DNA of 64,000 bases from Microcebus murinus. Its lineage: Eukaryota; Chordata; Mammalia; Primates; Cheirogaleidae. The notes under the pieces were generated by a model. It had not been told where the DNA came from, did no database searches, and saw nothing but the letters and a program-made list of their open reading frames with translations. Both the position numbers and the translations under genes were made by a program. How positions within the stretch are numbered: the first letter of the stretch is position 1; the number at the start of each line of letters is the position of its first letter. Below, piece after piece: positions 54,311-64,000 of this stretch. The DNA is taken from contig NC_134115.1 of assembly GCF_040939455.1 (NCBI RefSeq), positions 27,740,727 to 27,804,726 on the forward strand, written 5' to 3'.

Positions 54311-54826
54311 TAATTTCCACATGACAATAATCCACTGAATCACAACCTCTCGAGTACCCACTTAGAAGGAGCAAGCATTCTGCAATACACCACAGTCCTC
54401 GCCACTCCCTGCTGTCTCTTATATCTGGTTCCCTTCACCCATTAACATTACCCGAAAGGCCCCTATATGCACGGGGTGGGGGACAAAATTCAACCTGTAA
54501 CAATAGGTGAATATATGAGCAGGGGTGTAGTGGTCTTTTATCATTGTAATATCTTTCAAGGTAAAGGAATCAGAATTCAAGAATCAGTTGGAAACAATAT
54601 ATGTGTTGATCAATAGGAGAAATAAACAAAATCAGTTGTAACACACCATGAAGCCATTAAAAATAATTTCATGTTGAATGCGATAGAAGTATGGAAATAT
54701 TATAGTGAAACACATATAACGTGTCTTCATCATATGTTTAATAAAAAAATAATAAATGTAAAAACAAAAAATAATTAAATCTTTGTGTTTTGACATGAAA
54801 AGATGTCATTGGTATATTATTAAGTC

Positions 54827-55131
54827 TTTTTTTTTTTTTTTTTTTTTGAGACAGAATCTCACTCTGTCGCCTGGGCTAGAGTGCTGTGGTGTCAGCCTAG
54901 CTCACAGCAACCTCGGACTTCTGGGCTCAAGTGATCCACCTGCCTCAGTCTCCCCAGTAGCTGTGACTACAGGCACGCACCACCACACCCAGCTAATTTT
55001 TCCTATTTTTAGTAGAGACAGGGTCTTGCTCTTGCTCAGGTTGATCTCCGATTCTTGGGCTCAAGCAATCCTCCCACCTAGGCCACCCAGAGTGCTAGGA
55101 TTACAGGTGTAAGCCACCATGCTCAGCCTAT
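54827..55131 (-). mobile_element. Full-length strepsirrhine Alu, antisense
   Basis: About 21 T, then gagacagaatctcactctgt, gctcacagcaacctcggact, ttgctcttgctcaggttgat and gtgtaagccaccatgctcag. Confidence 0.94.
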
Positions 55132-55152
55132 CAGATCTTCTTAAAAGGAAAT

Positions 55153-55450
55153 ACACACTTTGGGAGGAGAGATGGGGAGGATCACTTGAGGCCAGGAGTT
55201 CAAGACCAGTCTGGGCAACATAGCAAGACCCTGTGTCTACAAAAAATATAAATAAAAAAATTATCTGGGCATTGTGGCACACACCTGTAGTCCTAGATAG
55301 ATACTTGGGAGGCTGAGACAGGAGGATCATTAGAGCTCAGGAGTTGGTGACTGCAGTGAGCCATGATTGCACCACTATACTTCAGACTGGGCAACAGAGC
55401 GAGACCTTGTCTCTAAAAAAATAAAAGTAAAAATAAATTTAAAAAAAAGA
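55153..55450 (+). mobile_element. Older Alu (J-like), 5'-truncated
   Basis: Begins mid left arm (cacactttgggaggagagat) and reads cagtctgggcaacatagcaa, ctgcagtgagccatgattgc, gcaacagagcgagaccttgt. It has the general primate wording, not the lemur-type wording. It lies about 22 bp from the antisense Alu before it. Confidence 0.9.
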
Positions 55451-55469
55451 AAATACAGAGCAGCATATA

Positions 55470-55850
55470 TGGTCTATTTTAGTCCATCCAGGCTGCTATA
55501 ACAAAATATCTTAGACTGGGTAATTTATAAACATTGCAAATGTATTGCTCACAGTTTTGGAGGCTGAACAGTTCGATCAAGATCAAGACACCAGCAGATT
55601 TGGTGTCAGGTAAGGACTCGCCCACTGCTTCATAGATGGCGCCTTGGTGCTATGTCCTCACATGGCAGAAGGGGGAAGGGAACTCCCCTGAGTTTCTTGT
55701 ATAAGGCCACCAATCCCATCCTAAGGCCTCTGCCCTCCTGACCTAATCACTTCCCAAAGGCACTACTTCTCAACACTATCACATGTGGTATTAGTGCCCA
55801 ATATATGAATATTGGAGGGACTCCAACATTCAGACAAATAGCATGTTCTA
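55470..55850 (-). mobile_element. MLT1A-like MaLR LTR, antisense
   Basis: ttagtccatccaggctgcta, taacaaaatatcttagactg, tgctcacagttttggaggct, tgtcctcacatggcagaagg, cctaatcacttcccaaaggc, then atatatgaatattggaggga. Full-length order of a solo LTR of the ERVL-MaLR group. No internal retroviral genes. Confidence 0.85.
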
Positions 55851-56729
55851 ATCCCCATTTTTGCAAAAACTAAACCAGGCATATAGACATGGATGTACTA
55901 TATGAATAGTAAAAAGACTAAGGGATATCACAAAAGGGAGTAAAAGTTTTGCAATAGAACTTTTTTTTCCAAAAAATTCAAATGCTGTGCAAGACTAACC
56001 TAAAGTGACCTAAGTAAAGTTGGTTCAGGTATCCCTAAACATCAACCAGAAAAGTTTTCTTTGCTTTCTTTCTGTTCAGAAACCTGTTGTAGGTATTGTG
56101 ACAATAATCATAAGCCTTGTAGTGGCAAGGCATCTTCTCCAAGATATGGTAAAACTGGAATAAAAGAAAATAAAAATGGTAGCAATGGTTTAACTATTAA
56201 TGTCATGGAATTATAATTTTAGGCATAAATATAATCAACGCCTTTTGAACAGCTACTTTGTTCCTCTAGAAGAACTGGAAATTTTATTAAAAAAGCAAGA
56301 CAGTCATGACTAAAAAGATAATTGCATGTTTTAGTTATTTAATTAGAGCTGTTGAAAAAATGGGGTTGAGCAGCCTAAGTTTAGCTCATCAACACTTAAA
56401 CTATTCAAGTAGAAGCAAAATGGCCCTCGGGAAGGGAATGTATGGATGGCTCCTCACATTTGGGTAGCAAACTGGACTATATAATCACTCTGAGACTCTG
56501 TGTAGAACAGACTAGAAATGCTCTTAGAATTGATAGGAAAGAATGAATATTTGTAGCCTGGAAAGGCCCAAAGGAGTAGGCAGGACTAAGAAGGCGGGAG
56601 GTAGAGTCAGGCATTTCCAGCCAAGGTCCCAGGTGTGACCACAAGAATAACTGAGACAAATGCTTGGGCAATAGTAGGAAACCAATCTGACCAGAGAAGA
56701 GAGCTCACACTAGAGATTTTTTCCAGAAA

Positions 56730-56830
56730 GTATAAAAATCCCTTATATTTGCTTGATCTTTTCAACACACTTATGAGATTGGCATTGTTATTCTCCTGTG
56801 CCAGAGATGGAAAAGGGGGTTCATTATTTT
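56730..56830 (+). repeat. MIR-like fragment
   Basis: tatttgcttgatcttttcaa, cacacttatgagattggcat, tgttattctcctgtgccaga: weak MIR core. Confidence 0.4.
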
Positions 56831-57029
56831 ATGCATCAATGCAAGGTAAGCCTTCAGACTTTATGCTGTGCTAAGAAGAAAGTGACTAAAGAATTCTTGG
56901 CAAAAATGTGGGATGTAACAGAGACGTGGCAGAGGAGGGGGTTGGTGCAGTGGAACTGGCTGCAGAATTCCAGGCACAAGGTGATAAGACTTCATGGATG
57001 AGAAGACACTTTGAAGAAATTTCCCAACT

Positions 57030-57095
57030 CAATTCAATTCAAGAAATATTTCTTGGATACCTACTATTTGAAAAATACTTGACTAAGTGCTAGTA
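57030..57095 (-). repeat. L2-like fragment, antisense
   Basis: aattcaagaaatatttcttg, gatacctactatttgaaaaa, then tgactaagtgctag: antisense LINE-2 3' end. Confidence 0.5.
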
Positions 57096-57582
57096 CATTC
57101 TATCTGAAATGCCACCCTCTTACTCATTTCCTAGTGAGCAACTGTCATCCTTCAGAGAGGACTATTTTTTAGTGTATGCACATCCATTGAATGCCTGCTT
57201 GGTGGCAGTCATTTTGTACAGTGTGGAAGAGCTCTACCCTCTGGCTACAGCTACACCTTTGGCTACATGCTTGGCAGAGGAGGCATTGACCCAACAGCAC
57301 CAATCAGAATTTTTTCTTGGGAATTTGGAACAGAGATGAGAGAGAGGGGGAAATCTCTAGATAATGAAACCATAACTTATAGATTCAGGAATTGTCAGCA
57401 ATCATGTTTCAATATGCTGGCTGAGTTGTAAAGGGACTCAGTCTGCAAAGAATGAAAGAAAAAAATATATAGACGCAGAAGTAGGAGCAGATATAGGAAA
57501 CAGAGATTCTAGACTCTTCCTGGGACGTGGATCTTTGGGATCTAAAGACCTATTAGTATCCTTAAAATGAATTCCCCCTGTG

Positions 57583-58050
57583 ACAGGCTGAGTAATGGCC
57601 CCCAAAGATGTCTATGCCCTAATCCTCAGAACCTATAAATGTTACCTTATATGGCAAAGGGAGTTTGCAGATGTGATTAAATTAAGAATCTGGAGATGGG
57701 CAGATTATTCTGGATCATCCTGGTGGGTCTAATGTAATCACAGGTAGCCTTATTAAGAGGGAGGCAGGAGGAGTCAGAGCCATAGAACAGGCTATGTGAC
57801 AACAGAACAGAGATTGAAGCAATACATTTTAAAGATGGAGGATGGGGCCATGAGCCAAAGCATGCAGGAGGCTTCTAGAAGCTGAAAAAGAGAAGGAACA
57901 GACTCCTTCCCTAGAGTCATTAGGAGGAACCAGGCCTACTGACATCTTGATTTTAGCTCCGTAAGACTCATATTGAATTTCTGTTTTCTAGAATTGTAAG
58001 AGAATAAATTTGTGGTGATTTATTATAGCAGCCATAGGGAATTAATACAC
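57583..58050 (+). mobile_element. MLT1-like MaLR LTR
   Basis: tgacaggctgagtaatggcc, caaagatgtctatgccctaa, gagtttgcagatgtgattaa, tagagtcattaggaggaacc, ctactgacatcttgatttta, gagaataaatttgtggtgat, ttatagcagccatagggaat. Solo LTR in sense with its own AATAAA. No internal genes. Confidence 0.85.
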
Positions 58051-58449
58051 TCCTCCCCCACCACCACCACCAACCTTCAAAAAAAATCAAGTTTTCTATT
58101 CTGTGCAACCATAAGAGTCAATGTACCATATCCTGACACAGACTGTAAGACACACTGCCAATTAATACCGAATCTGGGGTGGGAGAGAAACATTGTCACA
58201 TTAAATGTATACGTTAACCAAAAAATAAAATACATTCGGGCTTCAGGATGTGGGAAAAAAAAAAAGGTGTACTTAGAATTAATAAAATTAGGCAATGTAT
58301 CCTTCAAGTCACAACTCAACCATCTCTGCCTCTGCGAAGATGTCTCTAACCCACCACAATGAACCCTCCTTTCTTGACCAGGCATGAAGCCTTGCATCTA
58401 TCCTAGCAACCGACACTCTACACGATACTGGTAAGCGTGCCTGTTTATC

Positions 58450-58540
58450 GCCCTAGCCAGACTGTGAGCACTTTGGCACAGTTCCTGGTCCCTAACTTGG
58501 TGCTTGCACATCAAGTGAATGAAGAAATGAATGAATAGAG
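58450..58540 (+). repeat. L2 3'-end fragment
   Basis: ccagactgtgagcactttgg, cacagttcctggtccctaac, then gaatgaagaaatgaatgaat: sense LINE-2 3' end. Confidence 0.6.
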
Positions 58541-59253
58541 AGTTCCTGCCCTCAACGAACTCCCAATCTAGTAGGAACACATATGTCACCATACAAATCA
58601 GACTTTCCCAAGCACCAGCACTAGCATCACCACCTCAGCTCCATCTCAGGTCATCAGGCATTAGATTCTCATAAGGAGTGTGCAACCTAGATCCCTCGCA
58701 TGTGCGGTTTACAGTAGGGTCCGCGCTCCTTTGACAATCTAATGCCGCAGGAGGTGGAGCTTATGTGGTGCTTCGAGTGAGGACGGGAGAGGCTGTAAAT
58801 ATCTATGAAGCTTCATTTGCCCACTGCCACTCACCTCCTGCTGTGAGGCCCATTTCCTAACAGGTCAGGGACCAGTACACATCTGCAGCCTGGGAGTTAG
58901 GGACTACAGCTCTAGCATACAGAGGGTGCTTTTAATGATGTACATTCAAATTTGCAACAACTGAAAAGCAGAGTTGAAGGAAAATTTGAAAGGGCTTCTC
59001 AGAAGAGGTGATACTTGAGCTCAAATATCTTGGCCTTGAAGAATGCGTGGAATTTCAAGAGGCACAAAAGAAAGAGATGGGGAGGATTCCAGGAAAAGAA
59101 GTGTAGCATGACCAAGAAATGTCACGATGGCATGAAGATAGAACAGCAGAGTGCTGGAAAACAGGTGAATGATTCATTGAGGCTGGAGCATGTGTCATAA
59201 GTGGAAAGAGATGAGTCCAGAAAATTTGATCTTGTGCATCCTATCCCATGGCT

Positions 59254-59271
59254 GTAAAAAAAAAAAAAAAA
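59254..59271. repeat. Poly(A) run
   Basis: About 18 A between two copies of gaaaatttgatctt (ends near 59233 and 59288). The duplicated flank suggests a small retrotransposed insert whose body is only about 40 nt. Confidence 0.6.
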
Positions 59272-59399
59272 AGAAAATTTGATCTTGGTGAGAGCTGACG
59301 ATGACCTGAAAGGAGAAATGATGGAGGAAGCCTATAATATTGTAAAACATGTATTTGATCTTGACTACAACTACTAAAGCCCTTAGGATCTCCAAAGTG

Positions 59400-60165
59400 A
59401 TGTCTTTTGTATGCTAATAAATTGATTGATGGCTGGAAGCCCCTAGGTAACTTCAGGATGGGGGCTGGTCACTGGAAAACCAAGGCAGGATTAGAGGGTT
59501 AGCGCTTCCAGCCCACCCCACCTTCACCGTGAACTCTGGGGAGGGAAGTGGGAAGGTAAGTGGATCACTAGTGGCCAATGATTTAGTCAAGCATGCCTAT
59601 GTAATGAAGCTCCCATAAAAATCCAAAAGAACATGGTTCAGAGAGCTTCCAGGTAACTGAACACATGGAAGTTCCTGGTGGCTGGTGCCCCCATGGAAGA
59701 CATGGAAGCTCTGTGCCCCTTCCCATACCTTGTGCTATGCATCTCTTCATCTGTATCCTTTGTAATATAATAAACCAGTAAATGTAAGTAAAGTGTTTCC
59801 CTGAGTTCTGTGAGTCACTCTAACAAATCAGTGGGACCCAAGGAGGCAGCTGTGGGAACCCCAATTTATAGCCAGTTAGTGTGAAGCATGGGGAAAACAA
59901 CCTGGGGCTTTTGATTGGCATCAGCAGTGAGGGACAGTCTTGTGGGACTGAGCCCTCAGCCTATGTGATCTGACACCATCTGCAGATATATAGTGTCAGA
60001 ACTGAATTGGATAAGAGGACACTCAGCTGGTGTTCAGGCAGAATTTATTGTCTGCTTGGGTGGGTGTGGGGGGAAAAGAAAACACACATTTGGTCACAGA
60101 AGTCTTCCGTGTTGATTGTTTTGGTGGTGTGAGAGCAGAGGAAAAATGGTTTGTGTCTTTTTCCC
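59400..60165 (+). mobile_element. Probable solo LTR of an endogenous retrovirus, family unresolved
   Basis: taatgaagctcccataaaaa, gagagcttccaggtaactga, ccccttcccataccttgtgc, tataataaaccagtaaatgt (poly(A) signal), tgagttctgtgagtcactct, tatagccagttagtgtgaag, atagtgtcagaactgaattg. I know this order as a repeated mammalian LTR but cannot name it. No internal genes; limits approximate. Confidence 0.5.
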
Positions 60166-60665
60166 CTCAAAGCCAAAATAGGAAATAGAAGAGACTTGTC
60201 CGTGGGGTAATAGGGCCATGGAGCAGGTGCAGGAAGAATCAATGAGGCAGAACCAATAGGGTGAGAGTAGACACAAACCAACGGAAAGGGAAGAGTTGAA
60301 GATAACCATGAAATCTCTAGTCTCAAATATGGGTCCCAGAAATAATCTGGTGGGGGTGCAATTATATACTGCAATTGTAACCCAATAAATATTTACTGAA
60401 TGGGCCAATGGATGAATGGACACATAAATGAATTATGAAGCACACAAGTGGTGAATTGAATGCGTGAACAAGTGAATGATGGCTCTTTGCCCAAACAGTG
60501 GCAGGTAGACACGAGGTTGAGGTGGAAAATACATGGGACTCTTTACCCGAAATTGGATCTGGACTGAAAAGTATTTGGGGATCATGGCCACAAATGCTTT
60601 GTCCACCAGGGTATTTTTCTTTACTGTCATGTGTTTAAACATGCCTTTAGGAAGTTCCCAATCTA

Positions 60666-61266
<601 letters not shown>

Positions 61267-61907
61267 TAAACTGAGCTATCTCACTATCTCTTTTGTGTCA
61301 GTTCTGCCAAGGGATCCATTTTTTATTGTTTTGTTTTTTGAAACAGTGGGTGGAAGGGCTAGGTGTGGAGGAGAGTGGGTGGAAGGATGGAATTTGTTGG
61401 CATAGGTATTTCTTAATAATTTTTTATTTTTTCTCAGAGCTCAAATGTAATCCAGGCAAAAGAACCCAACTTGTCTCACCCATGTCGCTGGCTTTTAAAG
61501 ACTGCAGGGACTGCTCCTAAATTTGTTTCCCTTCTTAGGGATTTCAACCAGACTTGTCTCTGCTATTTGGGGTTTCTATGCTGACAGCAAAAGCTCCCTA
61601 GTGGCTCTATTTCATTCAGCCAATTTTACTGGGCCATTAGCTCAGTCTGCAGTGGCAGAAAACCAGGTCAGTTCTATAAAATACACGGATATTCCGAAAA
61701 TTTTAATAACTGATTTTTTTCCTAATTTGTTCTCTCAGTTTCTCTGTCTGTTAAATGAGGCTTAGAGGTTGGACCAGATCAGTGCCTCCTAAATTTTTTC
61801 TCATTGTAACCACTTATGGAATCGGCTAAAAGCTAGAAACACTTCCTAGGGGGGGGAAAGAAAGGACTAAAATTTATTTGGAAGACTCTACCTCCTTTGT
61901 TGATTTA

Positions 61908-62250
<343 letters not shown>

Positions 62251-63240
62251 AAAATTAAAATTAAATAAAATAATAAAATTTATTTGGAAGAGTGCTTAAA
62301 GGGGTTCATGGAATCTGTGAAACTTTTCCACAGTTGCCAAGGAAAGAATCTATGAACCCCAGGTTAAGAATCAATTGTCCCTCCACTTCTAAAGCCCTCC
62401 ATGCAGGCTGTCAAAATAGAAAGTACAAGCAGTCATTTTGGAACCACTGTCTGTGGAGGAAATCAGGCTGACAGCTGTATGAACCATGATGTAAGCAGCA
62501 GGCACTCACCTGTCCTCCTCCACAGCTGTTGAACAAATGCACTGAGGTCGCGACAGTAAGATCCTAAATTAAGCAAGTCAAATTATTCCCCACAAAGACA
62601 ATGTGAACAGCGTGTGCACATTTCCAAGTCTCTGGAAAACCAGATTCTACAGCCCTCCAATGGTAAGCTCTGCCTGCAAATGAACCAAGATCAACCAAGA
62701 GTCTTGTCAGTTATCTCACTTTGTCTCGAGTTCAGACTCCCTGCCTCCACCTCGTGAAGGTCTGTCTGTTGATGAGAAAGCCACACTTATTATAGCAAGT
62801 GGCCTTTCTCATCATGACATTATAGAATTGACACATGACTCTCTGTCACACTGGATAGGCTAAATGAACAGGCTTCATTCGCTATTTTTGAATCATGAGC
62901 TGCTGTTCCACAAACTCACACTACAACTATTGTCACATCTCTTAGTTTTTCCAGTGAATTCTTGGAATCCTTGTGTCCTGTTAGCTAGAAGTCAACTATC
63001 TCTTCTTGAGTCTCCCTGTTCCCTCTTTCTTAATTAGGGAATTTTCACACATACAGAAACATTGAAAGAACAGAAAAACGAATGCCTGTACTCAATCTGT
63101 ACTCAACAATTATTGACATTTTGCTCTATTTGCTTTCTCACTCTCTCTGTATATATAATTTTGTTTTCCCAAACTATACAAGAGTATAAATTGCAATAAT
63201 TGAAGCACTCCACTTCTATACACTTTAAAACTTGTCTCTT

Positions 63241-63588
63241 GGCCAGGTGCCAGTGGCTCATGCCTGTAATCCTAGCACTCTGGGAGGCCGAGGCAGGCGG
63301 ATTGCCCGAGGTCAGGAGTTCAAAACCAGCCTGAGCAAGAGCAAGACCCCGTCTCTACTATAAATAGAAAGAAATTAATTGGCCACCTAATATATATAGA
63401 AAAAATTAGCCTGGCATGGTGGCGCATGCCTGTAGTCCCAGCTACTCGGGAGGCTGAGGCAGCAGGATTACTTGAGCCCAGGAATTTGAGGTTGCTGTGA
63501 GCTAGGCTGATGCCACGGCACTCACTCTAGCCTGGGCAACAAAACAAGACTCTGTCTCCAAAAAATTAATTAATTAATTAAATAAAAT
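63241..63588 (+). mobile_element. Full-length strepsirrhine Alu
   Basis: ggccaggtgccagtggctca, aattggccacctaatatata, gcactcactctagcctgggc, tail aattaattaattaaat. Target site duplication AAAACTTGTCTCTT at 63227-63240 and AAAATTTGTCTCTT at 63589-63602. Carries the TCAC insertion. Confidence 0.95.
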
Positions 63589-63831
63589 AAAATTTGTCTC
63601 TTAAGAATAATGAAATTCACCCCCATAATCACAATACCATTATTATGCATAAGAAAATTAACAATAATTCTTAAAGTCATCTAATGTTTGGTCCATATTC
63701 AATTTTCCACAATTGTTTCCAAATGTACTATTTTACGTTTTCCACAACATCACATTTGGCTGACACAGTTCTTTAACTTTTTAGTATAGAGCAACCCCCT
63801 GGCACACACTTTACTTTTCATGACATTGACT

Positions 63832-63974
63832 CTTTTTTTTAAAATATCTTATAGAGACAGGGTCTCACTATGTTGTTGTCCAGTCTGGTCTCAAACTCCT
63901 GGCCTCAGGCAATCCTCTTGCTTTGGTCTCCCAAAATGCTGGGCTTATAGGTGTGAGCCACCAACACCCAGCCA
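63832..63974 (-). mobile_element. Alu left arm or free monomer, antisense
   Basis: T-rich start, then tatagagacagggtctcact, ctggtctcaaactcctggcc, ctgggcttataggtgtgagc and accaacacccagcc. Only one arm is present; old wording (FLAM-C or AluJ type). Confidence 0.85.
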
Positions 63975-64000
63975 ACAGTGATTTTTTAAAGAGTCCAGGC

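Overview
This is eukaryotic, mammalian DNA. The only protein-coding gene I can support is the 3' part of TRPM3 (a melastatin-type TRP cation channel), read on the + strand. The dimeric 7SL-derived Alu elements make it a primate. Their shared lemur/loris-type wording (cagcctgagcaagagcaag, aattggccaacta, ttgctgtgagctaggctg) points to a strepsirrhine, most likely a lemur.

Layout. Bases 1-29076 are intronic: I found no exon there, only old L2, MIR, hAT and MaLR fragments, a few Alus and simple repeats. Four TRPM3 exons follow: 29077-29227 (outer pore and S6), 29360-29559 (TRP helix), 32886-33018 (linker) and 45604-47056 (coiled coil, long Ser-rich C-tail, stop TAA). All codon phases join without a break, and the introns are GT-AG (132, 3326 and 12585 nt). 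The last intron holds Alus in both orientations, a MER5A-like element and a 5'-truncated L1. A long 3' UTR, with no repeat I recognise, probably runs to a poly(A) signal at 53980; a good alternative signal lies at 51046. From about 54 kb to the end is downstream intergenic DNA full of Alus, MaLR and other LTR pieces and a large TA/CA microsatellite. I see no neighbouring gene.

How the parts act: together the four exons encode the gate-lining S6 helix, the TRP helix that couples cytosolic domains to the gate, the tetramerising coiled coil and the C-tail. The first exon begins exactly at the pore-loop splice boundary known to vary between TRPM3 isoforms.

Most notable observations: an in-frame GT-AG pair inside the last coding exon (possible exitron of 468 nt); an 80-bp, nearly perfect palindromic mariner-like MITE at 24992-25073; two inverted Alu left arms around a 160-bp TA/CA tract; nested direct repeats around the Alu at 61921; and four Pumilio-type motifs clustered in the 3' UTR. 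I found no new multigene system. Repeat family names come from memory of consensus sequences, not from a database search.
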